The notes below the pieces were generated by a model. It was given only the letters and a program-made list of their open reading frames with translations, was not told where the DNA came from and searched no databases. From Acheta domesticus (taxonomy: Eukaryota; Arthropoda; Insecta; Orthoptera; Gryllidae): a DNA stretch of 64,000 nucleotides. Within the stretch, counting starts at the first letter, position 1; each line of letters starts with the position of its first letter. Location of the stretch: positions 173,993,282 through 174,057,281 of the forward strand of contig JAHLJT010000631.1 of the NCBI GenBank assembly GCA_031308135.1. The letters run 5' to 3'. Of the stretch, positions 45,271 through 56,937 are shown piece after piece. The position numbers were made by a program, and so were the translations under genes.

Positions 45271-46864
45271 AGTTAAAATAATGATAATAATATAAAAACT
45301 GACTGATTCATTGAACATTAAATTACATTGTGAGAAAAAATCTTCTGTAATCTAACTTCGCACTGAATGTTTATACAATTAGGATCACACTACATCTCAC
45401 TTCACTAGACCTATAAAACTCTTCCTTCTAAATTTATCTGCTAAACACTGCGCGACAGCTCATTTCACAGGAGAACACTTATGTATCGCTATGAACCTCC
45501 TATTCTCCCTCATTTATTTAATAATACCCTAATTAATTTCCTAAACTATTGAACGCTTTGAGGAAAGGGTTCAAAGGTTTTTGCAGGCAATATATTCCAT
45601 TGCGTTATCGTTCGATTTATTAAAGAAAATTTCCCGACACCAGTTCTCTGCAATCTTAAATTTATTTTGTGCCTGTGATCCTCTCTACTGATGTATGTAG
45701 AAATACATAGCCGCCAATTAATTTCTTTCCAAGCTGGATGATAATTACAAGCTTTATGCAAAACAGCGAGTCTTGCTTCTGATAGCCTGTTTTTGAGTAA
45801 ATCCCACCCTGCCATTTTCTTGTCCCTGAAAGTAAATTTAGTTGCCTTATGCCAAATCCTTTCCAAATTTTTACACTGCATAATTTCGTGCGGATCCCAA
45901 CAAATTGTTACTTATTACATAATCATACGAACAAGCTATAAATAAGCAATTTCCTACGCCTTTGTATCACTCTTTTTTAAGATGCGCATTACAAAGTGAA
46001 GAGATCTCCAGGCTTTCCCTACAACAAAATCTACGTAATTTATCCAACTTAATTTACTAAAATGGATTCCTAGATACTTGCACGAGGAAACTCTTGGAAT
46101 AATGTCGTTATTTAAACGGTAATTTGTTTCTCTGTAATTATGACCCCTGCCAAAAGTGATGGATTTACTTTCAGAGCTATTTATGAACATTCCATTATTT
46201 TCCGCCCAATAATATAACGTATCAAGATCCCGTTGAAGCTTTTCTTCATCTCTTTTCGAATTAATACTACGACATATTATGCAATCGTCTACAAATAGCC
46301 GAACATTGGAGATTAATTGCGCTTGAAGATCATTGACGAAAGCTAGAAATAGAAGTCCAATGACACTCCCCTGCGGTATTCCTGGCGTAACTCTTGCCCA
46401 ATTCCGACTTTCTGTTTCCTGTCTCGCAGAAACTCGCTAATCCACGCCACCACCCTGGGATCATGCCTGAATTCATTAATTTCTGTACAAGCTCATTGTG
46501 TGGAACGACATCAAACGCTTTGTCAAAATCTATAACTATTGCGTCTACTCTCCCGTCCGCCAGATCCTGAAATAGCGTGACTACCTGACTTTCGCATGAG
46601 TAACCGCACCTGAACCCATGTTGCCCATTGCAGAATCAGTTTTTCAATTTCATATTATTGCTTAATGTAACTTCTAACTACCTTACCGGCTTATAATTGC
46701 ATAATTTAGTTTTGGCACCACTTTTAAAAGTTGGTGCGACAAAAGCTAATTTTCAATCTTCGGGCACTTCTGAATTATTCAAAGACACGTGAAAAATTCT
46801 AATTAGGTAGATTAGTTCAATTATACCCGTAGAAATGTCGTTTGGACCCCTTGACTTACCATTT
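45271..46864 (-). pseudogene. LINE reverse transcriptase, main part (continues at 48465-48640)
   Basis: Read from 46864 downward: NGKSRGPNDISTGII at the very edge, SEVPED and FKSGAKTKL with NYKPV, then GQHGFRCGYSCESQVV, VIDFDKAFDVVPHNEL (palm), GIPQGSVIGLLFLAFVNDL, RLFVDDCIICRSI (catalytic F-V-D-D at about 46280), LDTLYYWAENNGM, VSSCKYLGIHFSKLSWINYV, and the C-terminal thumb/tail YLGI...KACNYHPAWKEINWRLC to a stop at about 45546. Several frameshifts and stops are present. The FADD alanine is replaced by valine, which is tolerated in the family. The left edge of the protein is interrupted by the HEL-A insertion at 46865. Confidence 0.85.
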
Positions 46865-48464
46865 TTACTTTCCCGTATACGTACGTATACACGGAGTGAT
46901 GTACGTAGTATAGGGAAAGTTATGTAATGCTGCGCGAAAAAATGGCCAATTTTCGGCGGAAAAAAAGTAATTGCCGGGCCGTGGAAAACGAATAAGTGGA
47001 TAAAACCAGTTGCTAAATTAAGAAAAAAAATCCCCTAACACGTGGTGTAGCCAGAAACCCTGTTTTCTAGGTCCTTGATACCGAAAACCCAATTGAAAGG
47101 AAAACGTCCGTCTGTTCGTTCGTCCGTCTGTCTCTCCGTCTGTGAACACTGGTAGCGCCTAAACCATACGTACGATTTCTTCCAAAATGGATATTCCCTG
47201 GCCGATCTGATTGTAGTCTAAGTTTTGAGATTTTGAAAAAGATTCTTCAAAATTTGGGGGTACTTTATATGAAGCCCCCCGGGGATTTTCAAAATTTCCT
47301 CAAAAACGGCTCCATGTTTTTTCTTTAAATTTCTTGTATGAATAGAGTAAAATACACTTTTAACATGTTTCGTATTATGTAACAATTTTCGAAAGTTGTG
47401 AAAGTTGACTTTTTTTCGGCATCTTTCTCCAACTACAAAATTGAAGATAGAGATTTTTTCTTCAAATAAAATTTGTTCTGCATATTGAGTTCTTTAATAA
47501 AGGTCATGTAAATGTTTTTTACAATTTTGGTAGTTTTCGTGCAATATTGCGTGCAATATGTGCAATTTTAAAAAATTACAAAAACAAAATTTTCTCAAAA
47601 ACGGCTCCAAATTTTTTCTTAAACTTTTGGTAGGGATAGTGGTAAATGTACTCTATCAATGACATAAAAGCCATTTTGGTCTATCGGTTGGATTTTTAAA
47701 AAATTACAAAATTGTAATTTTTTTTACTTTCTCTCACGTCGTTAATATTTACATTATCGGCGATTTGTTCACATTATAATATTCACGAGTATATATGCTT
47801 TAAATAATGTTAAGTAAAGTTTCTCGAAAACACAACCGTTTTCTGTGAAAAGTAGCTCAAATTTCGGCATTTTCAGAAATGCTCAAACGCCAGTTTCTCG
47901 TACATGGCTACAATTTTTTTCTTGAAACTTTTGTAACGGATAGTGCTAATTACACTCTTTAGTATAGCGTAAAGTTCATTTTGAGTTATTTTTTTGTTTT
48001 TTTTTCAAAAATTACATAATTGTAATTTTTTTGAAAGATCTCTCACATCTTTAATATGCACATTACCAGCAATTTGTAAGCATTATTATGTTTGTGAATG
48101 TAAGTGCTTCAAATAACTTCAAATAAAGTATGTTGAAAACTCAATTATTTTCTGTGAAAACGAGCTTCAAATTTTGCATTTTTAGTAGCGCTAAAACGCC
48201 ATTTTCTCTTGAACGGCACATCTTTTTAAAAGAAAATTGCCATTTATGACTAATGTTTATTGTTCTTTAATATTCTAAAATTAATGTTTCCGTTCTACCA
48301 ATAGGAAATCGAAAAATTAAGAAAATTACAAAAAAATGTACTTTTGGCGGTGATAGATGACAGCTGGCAATAAAGAGTTTGTGGCAATTCCGAATAGCTA
48401 GCGAAGACACAAGGAAATAGAAAACTAATACGGGAAAGTCTGTGCCATTCTGTTGCACCACTAG
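46865..48464 (+). mobile_element. HEL-A element, complete, inserted in a LINE
   Basis: Reference copy of the family, about 1.6 kb. The 5' end is TTACTTTCCCGTA with a palindromic partner ending TATAGGGAAAGT (to about 46921). Then come GTAATGCTGCGCG, GGCCAATTTTCGGCGG, ACACGTGGTGTAGCC, the (GTCY)n tract at 47107-47144, AGCGCCTAAACC, ATGGATATTCCCTGG, several A/T-rich core units (GAAGATAGAGATTTTT; TTTTCTCAAAAACGGCTCC) and the inverted end repeat ATACGGGAAAGT (48428-48439). A GTGC/GCAC stem and CTAG (48461-48464) close it. It has no coding capacity. The flanking LINE frame is continuous if the element is removed between T and T, which places the ends. Confidence 0.85.
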
Positions 48465-48640
48465 TTCATAGACTTTACTTTCTTCCGTAGAACGTTAACT
48501 TCAATATTAAGCTGATTCGCAACTAAAGACCCTTGAATAAGTAGATGGTCCGTACTGCTTCTGTAAGCCGAATTGAAATACTTATTAAATGCATCCAAGT
48601 ATAAAGTTTAATAAAAATATTTAGAACCATTGTCAAGAAA
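48465..48640 (-). pseudogene. LINE reverse transcriptase, upstream part separated by HEL-A
   Basis: Minus-strand frame LDAFNKYFNSAYRSS...NQLNIEVNVLRKKVKSM runs exactly into the HEL-A boundary. FNKYF followed by L-K and the NGKSRGPND of 46864 is the usual order just before RT domain 0 in LINEs. Frame and order agree with the fragment on the other side. A stop lies upstream near 48610, and text fades toward 48690. Confidence 0.7.
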
Positions 48641-48689
48641 ATAAAGAAAATGTCGAAGCAGTTTGAAACTCTCTGTTCTGATTGATCGT

Positions 48690-48963
48690 GTGAATGCTGT
48701 AGCGTTGATCACGGACAGGCGAATGGGGAGAGAGAGAAAGGAATATTTGCCTCAGTCATTTTTCGGTATCAAGTACCCACAAAACGTGGATTCTGAATTC
48801 ACATTTTAGAGGAAGTAATTTACTACTTGTACAAGTAGAAACAATATTTAACCATTTTTTTTATTACAAGAACCCAACAGTTTTTCTCTCGAAGAATCGA
48901 CGATTTCTGCCGCATCAATATAATTCCTTCGTTTTACTGTTTAGGCATTAGTGCGAGAACGTA
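48690..48963 (-). mobile_element. HEL-A element, 5' portion
   Basis: Minus orientation. The 5' end TACGTTCTCGCAC is at 48951-48963, followed by a degraded palindrome, ATTGATGCGGCAGAAATCG, the GTTGTTAAATATTG-type block, CCACGTTTTGTGGGTACTTGAT, an eroded microsatellite (CCTGTCCGTGATCAACGC) and a cut-off near 48690. It lies head-on to the copy at 48980. Confidence 0.55.
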
Positions 48964-48979
48964 CCAATTAAAACAGAAA

Positions 48980-49990
48980 CTAATGGTGCTGCAACAGCAC
49001 TTACTTTCTCGCAATATTATAACGTTATCGTTTTGTACGACGGGACGCCCATATATTGATTTTCAAACAGAAGTTACGCGAAAACGACTTTTACAAAAAA
49101 GTATACATAACCTTTTTAAATCGCTAATTTTGTACAACAGACTTGGTCTGAGGCAAAAATCTCAATCTTCAATTTTACAATTTTGAATTTTTTTTTGCAA
49201 TTTTGGAAGAAAACGAGCGATACCCAAAAATGGGCCTAGCGTAATATGTTTACCGTCACTTATTACATAAGCGGAGAAAAGTTGAAGCAAAAATTTGGAG
49301 CAATTTTTGAGAAACAAAATTTTCGTAAATTTCAAGCCCACATTGCGTAAAGACTACTACATTGTGTTTTTTCAAAAAATTGAAAATGGCCTTATTTAAA
49401 ACGCTAATTTTGTACAATAGACTTTGTCTGAGGCAAAAATCTCTATCTTCAATTTTGTAGTTTTAATATTGTTTTTTGCAATTTTCAAAAAGTCAGGAAT
49501 TTCAACGAAAATTAGACCTACACCATTCTCATAATCATCCTTCGTATTATTCAGCAACAAAATTTAATCAAAATTTTGGAGCCTCTTTAATTTTGAAAAT
49601 ATGCAAGGGGCTTTATGCAAAGTACCTCCAAAATGAAAATATCGGCTTCAAATTCCAGGCTGTGACATCAGCCAGAACAATTGGGGAATATTAATGTAGG
49701 AAAAAATTGGCTGAACGGTTTGGGCGCTAGGGTTGTGCGTAGACGGACAGACACACAGACGTTTTGCCGTCAAACAATTTTTCGGTATCAAGAACTAACA
49801 AAACATGGATTCCGGCTACACCACGTGTTAGAGGACTTTTTTCTAAATTTATCTACAGTATTTATCCACTTTTTCATTACCAGATCTCAGCAAAAAGAGT
49901 TTTTCTGGCAAAAATTCGCCATTTTCCGGCGCATCATTACATAACTTTCTCTTCTTAGGAATAATTCCTAAGGTGAGAATGTAAAACTAT
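48980..49990 (-). mobile_element. HEL-A element, complete (about 1 kb)
   Basis: Minus orientation. 5' TTACATTCTCACC at about 49973-49985 with its palindromic arm (CCTTAGGAAT/ATTCCTAAG), then AATGATGCGCCGGAAAATGG, ACACGTGGTGTAGCC, (GTCY)n as GTCTGTGTGTCTGTCCGTC, AGCGCCCAAACCGTTCAGCC and two core units sharing GAAGATNGAGATTTTTGCC. The 3' end is GCGAGAAAGTAAGTGCTG with perfect hairpin GTGCTGTTGCAGCAC and a terminal TTAG (CTAG with one change) followed by T. The plus-strand frames that cross it are incidental. Confidence 0.85.
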
Positions 49991-50194
49991 ATGCACACAT
50001 TTCAAGGATAGATCGATAGAGAACGTTTTGTGAGTTGTGTGTTTTACAAACGGAACAATAGTCACAATTCATCAAAAATTTAATTTTCTTATGAGATCCA
50101 GTAAATCGAAGAACTTCTTCTAAATATAATTAAAGTTGAGAGCAACATGAATGCGAATAGGCACGTGCAGATTTGACCTTGATGCAGATATTTC

Positions 50195-50290
50195 CAAATC
50201 TTATTCTTTTTCTTCTTCTTCTTCTTCACCATTTCCACCACCACCATCATCATCACCATCATCATCATACTCAGTAGCAGCAGCAACACG
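50195..50290. repeat. Compound trinucleotide repeat (TTC/ACC/ATC/AGC)
   Basis: Runs of TTC, ACC, ATC and AGC succeed each other. On the minus strand one frame reads an acidic tract (EYDDDGDDDGGGGNGEEEEE) that ends in a stop. Another frame reads poly-Leu/Met/Lys. It might be a decayed or genuine acidic C-terminal exon, but a stop five codons upstream of the tract requires an acceptor such as ACTAG|GGAAG, which is weak. Confidence 0.6.
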
Positions 50291-51017
50291 GATTGGGCTA
50301 CTATTGCCTGTACCGACAAAGTCATCTTGCGAAGACCATCTTCCCTAGTCCTCTTCTCTCTTTTTACCCGTTTTGAGCATAATAAGACGAGAGGTGCTTC
50401 GAAACTGATCTTCCATTTAGATGATCCTGACAGCTTGACTATTTCTCCCTAGAATTCTATTGTATAGGGAGGAAATGAATTGAAATCGCTTGAACAATAT
50501 TATCTTGAATATCGGTGGTAGAATTCGGGTTTAAGGTTTTTTCAGTTTTAACTTCGCAGACACGTCAGTATTAGGATTTATTAGAGCAGTTACAAAGATG
50601 GTTAAGAATGGTGCAGAGAGGACATACATCCATTTTTGTACCTGGAAACTGGTTTGCACAAATAAGGATGGATAGATGTAACAAACTAGATTAGGTTTTG
50701 AGCTAAAGTGTGGTAAATACATCAGAAGTAAGATATAGTTGTATCGTTCTAGAGATCATTAAGGTATGATAATTTCTGGAGGTACGGTACTTAACATGAA
50801 GCCATGACGACGTTTTCAACATTCATTGGAAAATGACAAGTTTTTTTCTTGAATTTTTGCTCGAATAGAAGAGTGTGCATTTCTAACTACGAGATAGGTC
50901 CTATTTTCATTAAAACCTCTAACAATTATAAAATGACAAAAAGCTTTACATTTAAAACTATAAGGGTTTTCGTATAGAAAGGAGATTGAGCAATCCACTC
51001 GAACAAATTTCGTGATT

Positions 51018-51440
51018 TTTATTTTCTCGTCTTGCGAATACTTCGTAAGAAGAGAAAATTATGTAACCGTGCGGCGGAAAACGGGGAATTTTCGCCAGAA
51101 AATCTCTTATAGCAGGGGTCTGGTGACAAAAAAGTGGATAAAACCTGTTGCTAAATTTAGAAAAAAAATCCTCTATCTCGTGGTGTAGTCAAAATTCGCG
51201 ATTTGTTGCTTCTTCATACTTCAAAATCGATTGACGGCAAAACGTCCGTCCGTCGGTCTGTGGTCAACGTTAGCGCCTAAACCGTTCGGCCGATTTTCTT
51301 CAAAATTGATATTCCCCGATGGTTTTTACTCGTCTCTAGACCTCTTGAATTTGAAACCGATATCTTAGTATTTGAGGATACTTTCCATGAAGCCCATTTT
51401 GAGATTTTCTAAATTAAAAGAAAATGGCTCCAAATTTTTT
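51018..51440 (+). mobile_element. HEL-A element, 5' half
   Basis: Starts TTATTTTCTCGTC. The 18-bp imperfect palindrome ATTTTCTCGTCTTGCGAA / TTCGTAAGAAGAGAAAAT (51020-51058) is the clearest example of the family's terminal foldback. It is followed by the GGGAATTTTCGCCAGAAAA block, (GTCY)n as CGTCCGTCCGTCGGTCTG, AGCGCCTAAACCGTTCGGCC and ATTGATATTCCCCGATGG. Truncated in the first core unit. Confidence 0.8.
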
Positions 51441-52818
51441 ATTTAAATGAAAGATAATATCTCCTAGATGCTTTATTTCTTGCTATTATTAACGGTTTAT
51501 ATAACACAAACACAACTTTTTTAATAAAATTAATAGAATGAATTAATATCTGCCATCATTGTTTATCGTGTGAGTTGTAACCGCTCTTTTTAAAACATTC
51601 GACATTTCCTCTTCAAGAGAACAGGTGAGTGTAAGGCTGTCTATACCGAAGCCTTTTCTTACGTCATTTCTCAATTGATCTGTTCATGCAGAGCCCTTGT
51701 TGCACCACAAGAAATACATTTTTCTGTGATAATTCTCTTTTTACCCTAGTTTTCCCTTTTCCAAATTTTTTTTTCCTCTGAATTATTATGATAAATCATA
51801 AGATTATTTCCTAATAATATTTTAGGATATAAGAAATAGGAAACATTCATTTGAACTGAACGCAAAATTCTTTCTAATATTAAATATGTACTCTTAACAT
51901 CAATATTCGATTAAAACATTTTAAGAAGTGAAGTTGTGTTACTGAAATACTAAACATTTATCTTCAGACAGTCCAAAGTTACATAGAAAAAAAATTTTGG
52001 TATCTCCTTCCATCACCCAGATACTTTTCAAGTATATAGCGAGAAGCAGTAAAGGCTCTACCTGAAGAAGAGGAAATATTGAGATGTTTCCCAGATTCAA
52101 GATTGAATTACTAAGAGTGATTCAATTTCCTTATTCAATCAAAGTCTGGTGGGAAAGGCACAGATTCGATACAACGGTACAACGAACGGCAATACATATG
52201 TCAGAGAAAATATAATATATGAAATGTTCGGAGTAAACGAAAATGTGAAAAAGGGTTATTACAAAGTCGGTTCAACTTCCTGTAAAAAAGTTTAATATGC
52301 GAGCATTATATTTTAAAGAAATTAACTACAATATGGCCTCAAGAATCTTCATGTGAATACTGCATACCTTATACTCGTAAAATGAATTGAATGCCAGAAA
52401 TATATTTTCATTTAAACCTTTGAATAAAAAATCTATTGCTTGAAACTATTTAATTTTTGCACCAAATGTTCTACGATTTCAAATGAGTTTTACAAAAAGT
52501 GATGATGGATATGTGTTAATTCACACAGAAATTATGATATAAATAGTCTTAATTCCTAGTCTAAAGACGAGGAAGTACGTGCAGTTACAGAACCACTAGT
52601 GCAATATATGAATAACGAATGAACAAAAACGTATCATGACGAACGTCATTGACGTATTTTAGTGACGAATCGTATTGAACATTTACAGTATAGGCTGACT
52701 GAATGATTAATAAAGACCTAAAGAATATTTCCAAACGCCATGTAAATGAATTGAATATAAAATCATAGGAACGGTTTGTAAAAGAAGAGATGCACATATT
52801 TGAAAATTAGAAATATTT
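51441..52818. other. No gene recognised
   Basis: AT-rich DNA with no coding or repeat signal I can support. Confidence 0.45.
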
Positions 52819-53340
52819 TTACCTTCACGCCATTATACGTACTTACATCGTAAAGAGAAACTATGGTAAAGTTGTGGCAAAAGACAGAAAAATTCGTTTT
52901 GTGCGGCCTTGATGAGGAAAAAGTGCATAAATCGTATTCGCATGTGACGCAAGTTACATTCTCTAATACGTTGACTTGTTAGAATCAACGCTTTGTGCGT
53001 AAAATTGGTTTACGGCAATTTGTCTGCGGTCAACGCTAGCACCGCAACCGACCAGACGATTTTCTCCAAAATTTATATTCCTCACGATTTGGCCGAACTG
53101 GATTCCCTGCGGATTTGGAACAGATATTTTGATTTTTGGTTGTACTTTACAAGAAGTCTTAACACTTTAAAACGTTTTGTCAAAAATGGCTCGAAATTTG
53201 TTGAAAAAATGTTGTCCTCGGATAGAGCAAAGAATGATTAAGAAAGGCACAGGTCTCATTTTCTTTAAATTCTCTGAATTTGTGAAAAATTGCGAAAGGT
53301 AAAATAATGCGAGAAGGTATGTGTTAGGTTGTGGATGTGT
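52819..53340 (+). mobile_element. HEL-A element, short nearly full-length copy
   Basis: A degenerate 5' end TTACCTTCACGCC (52819-52831), palindrome arm CGTAAAGAGAAAC, the eroded first block, CAATTTGTCTGCGGTCAACG (microsatellite reduced to GTCTGCGGTC), a CTCCAAAATTTATATTCC block and one core unit (AAAAATGGCTCGAAATTTG). The 3' end is GCGAGAAGGTATGTG (53309-53323) with a degraded hairpin. About 520 bp, so smaller than the 1.0 and 1.6 kb copies because it has fewer core units. Confidence 0.65.
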
Positions 53341-54334
53341 TGGAGAAATATCAGTCTATATTTGCTGGCAGAAAATATTTTCTCCCAGAAGTCCCTATTG
53401 AAGTGTTTTAATGGTGAAAACGTTATAATTACGTTTCTCTTCAGTACTTCAGAAGCGAAAACAAACTACAAAAATGCTTTAAATGAAGAAATCTCCAAAG
53501 AGAAATGAAAACAATATTTCCCGAAAATACTTCATAGGCAATGTTCACATATATCTTGCACGATATTCCATACCTCACGTCAAACTTCCCACTGCCAGCT
53601 GTTTCTAAATGAATGTAGGAGTTCACTACGGCTCATAGCCTGTGACAGTCAATCTACTCCACTCACGATCAGTTTTATGGCCAGCCCCCACCGGCTGTCG
53701 CCATGGCAAGTGGCCATTTCCTTTCGACAATTAATGTGTGCACAGGATAGTGAGTTGGTGATCCAAGGCAGCGTGCTGATATACATATTTGCAGGTTAAT
53801 TATCTAGAAAAACAACGTATTTTCTAAAACGAAAGAAACTGTTCTTTATGTCGAATTAAAGGATAATGTCATAAAAATCGCAGATTCATGTTGTTATTGA
53901 AATAAATAAATAATATTATAATTGACATAAATAATTTTAGAATACAATTTAATAAGTTAAAACAAAATATTTATGACCATCATTAAATCCCACACTTCAT
54001 TGATAAATTTACAACTGAAACTATATCATGGACTAATAATAGCCAAAAGAAGAATTCACGCAAGAGAAACAATGTGTGGGAGACCTCACATTTACTCCAG
54101 AAGACACCATTTTATACAGCTAACAAGGATGTACAGGATGAATGACATAGGTCATAACATTCCTTTTATCTCCTGAACCTTAAATGACACGAATGTGCCG
54201 CTTGCATAATTGACTATATAATCAGGGTCCATGCAATACGAAGGGTTTCATCTTTATCCTTGGTACATCTTTGTCTATTAGTATTGTTACAGAGATAAAC
54301 GCTCGATTTTTTCATAAAGAAACCGTATATTGAA
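53341..54334. other. No gene recognised
   Basis: AT-rich. A short GC-richer stretch at 53640-53720 has no identified role. Confidence 0.4.
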
Positions 54335-54655
54335 CTAGCGGAACCCAGCAGACGTCCTACTCTCTCTCTCTCTCCCTCTCCGTCTTTCTGTATTCCTCTC
54401 TCTCTCTCCCTCTCTCTCTGTCTCTGCCTCTCCCTCTATTTACATCTCTCTCTACCTCCGTCTCTGCCTCTGTCTGTCTGTCTGTCTCCGTCTCTACCTT
54501 TATCTGTCTCCGTCCCGCTTTGAGTCTCTCTTTGTCTGTCTCCCTGTCTCTTTCTGTCCCATTGTCTTTCTTTGTCTTCATCTTCGTATCTGTTTATATT
54601 TTTCTGTCTGTCTCTATATCGCTGTCTCTCTCTCTCTCTCTCTCTCTGCGTTCTC
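54335..54655 (-). mobile_element. HEL-B 3' end with expanded purine tract
   Basis: On the minus strand about 300 bp of GAGA/GACA repeats end in TGCTGGGTTCCGCTAG (CTAG at 54335-54338) followed by T. The terminus matches 7172-7187 at all but two positions, and in both cases it is joined to a purine tract. The 74-codon frame through it (Arg/Glu repeats) is low-complexity. Confidence 0.55.
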
Positions 54656-56937
54656 CTGGGCTTGCGTCACCCAACGCCCAGCAACAATGAAGCTCAATGG
54701 GAATGCATTTTTTTAATTTAAAAAAATATTTTATTTCTTTCCTGTTCAGAGTTGAACTGGTACACGATATGAACATTTTGAATTTTTATCCTAATTTTTG
54801 CTCTTTTATTATTTAACTGTAACCTTTGCTTGATGGTGTTTATACGTATTTTTAAAATTATTTTACATGTTATTTCGACGCGATTTTGCCTTAAAAGGTT
54901 TTGATATGCTTCTTCAATTTTTTGGTCCTTAGATCTGAGTACAAATGTCTATGGAGGTCGAAAATTGTCTTAAGGGAAACGGGAACGGATTCTGATTCTT
55001 GAATTTGTAGATTTTCCAAAGTTGGAAATAGAGGTGGGAGATAGGATCTGTGGTTTAGAATAAAACGATTCATTTAATTTTGACAGAAATTCAGTGATCG
55101 GAACAATTGATAATTGTCGGTGTATGGAATGGAAATTGAATTAAAATGAAGCACCATCTTGTGCTACAGCGCCATCTAGTGGTGTTACAACAAAACGAAC
55201 TGCATAAAAACCTTCGCCATGGAAAATCAGATTGTTCTATGAGAATTGATTAAAAAATCGATCTCCATTTTATGCTTATCCTGGTATATAAGTAAATAAG
55301 TTTCTATAAATAACTATTTTTTTATAATATTTTCGAAAGGAACATTCGCCTTTTGTCGTCTTTACTGCAAAGTTATTAACAAATGTTTTGAGTTCTGAAT
55401 GTAATGTTACGTACCTGGCTCTTTAACACGTATCTTTAACCGTACGTATCTTTAACAAATATTTCACTTAAGGAGATGATGAACATAGTTCCATTAGGTT
55501 TTATTAATGAATTAATCGCTTCGAATTTGGCCAAGGTAATGAGGACAGTCGAATGGCTACATAAAAGTAATGTAAACGCGTCGCTGGTTTGATCTGGAAA
55601 GCACATTTCTCCTTCAGTAAAAACTTCTTTAGAAACGTATATAATCACGGATTTTAAATCGTGTTCTTAACCCCATGATGAGTCAAAACTTGGAGCATAA
55701 CAGAATTTAACACAACAATGTTGACCCTATATCATAATGAACCATAATAAAATAGAACATACCTAACTACTATAGAATATAACCTAAAATAGCGAATCAT
55801 TCACAGACGATGGGACAAAAAGGGTGTTACTTAAGTTGTGAGATTCGTACAGTAGGCAATGTTTATGCACAATCTAAACAAAAACTTTATCCGACTCTCT
55901 GCCGTACTTAGGCCAAAATAACTCCCGTGTGATATCAGCCAGCGCGCACCTATCGACAAGGCAAATGGACTTTGATCGGAGCTGCTATAACATGGCATGT
56001 TGTTCTTTCCTAAATGCGAGAATTGTCGTGTATGCCGCATCGGAATACGGTCATAAGTACCAAATATTTTGCCCAGGCCGAAGCAATATATGTATTGCTT
56101 GCGATTTGCACAACTACTGGAATCGCCGCTATCCCATACGCATCTTGCCTCGATGCACGAGCATAGTGTTGACTCCGAAGTGAAGGTCTAGTTCGATGCT
56201 CTCATGATTGCCCGAACTGCGACTTTAAAGTTTCTTTAAGTGATGTTTTAAGTGTCAAGCTAATGCGACGTCGTGTATGCACGAAGTTATGGAAGTAATA
56301 CGGGCACCTAAAGGGTAATTTGGGTACCTTGAACACTGGTATAGCCGTGTACAAAAATTATGAAAATAAACTTGCCCTCTTAGTAGCGGTGTTTGAAACA
56401 TATCACACAAAAAATGTCTTTGTAGGACAGTATTTACATCCATATTAATTCAAGGTCAAAATTTACCGACAAAATTAATATTACTTTCTGAAATATACAC
56501 ATTAAAAACGAACATACTCAGTAAAAATGTTTAGTCTAATATTGTATTGAAACGGTTTCGACCCATTGTTTCTTTAGGCATAAAAATTAAATGAAAAATT
56601 AATTACATCAACGGGATGTCCTGACCAAAGTTAAATGGATCCCCATTTAAATTTTTTGAGTGGACCTGCAGCTCATCCTCATTATACGAATTATTTTTTT
56701 CATTGTTCTGCTCCTGACATTGACTCCACAAAATGGATCGAAGTAGTTGTGTAGTATAAAATTTTAAACTAAACGTTTTTAGTTATGTTGTTTAATGTGT
56801 GTATGCTTATTTTAACAAGTATGTTTTTGAACGTGACATTAATTTTTTCAGTAAATTTGGTCTCTAATTGAGATATTTCATAATATACATACAATGCGCG
56901 CTTGAGAGTAATTCAATGCAGAGATGGTGCTTTGATT
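54656..56937. other. No gene recognised
   Basis: AT-rich. A HEL-like CTAG at 55176-55179 lacks the other end motifs. Short overlapping frames at 55831-56183 show no domain. Confidence 0.4.

Noticed and set aside
54357..54581. Arg/Glu/Thr-rich protein on the minus strand
   Set aside because: Translation of the GAGA/GACA tract belonging to the HEL-B end.
55176..55179. HEL-A end at GCCATCTAGTGGTGTTACAAC
   Set aside because: CTAG is followed by A, not T, on the relevant strand, and the GCGAGAAAGT repeat is absent.
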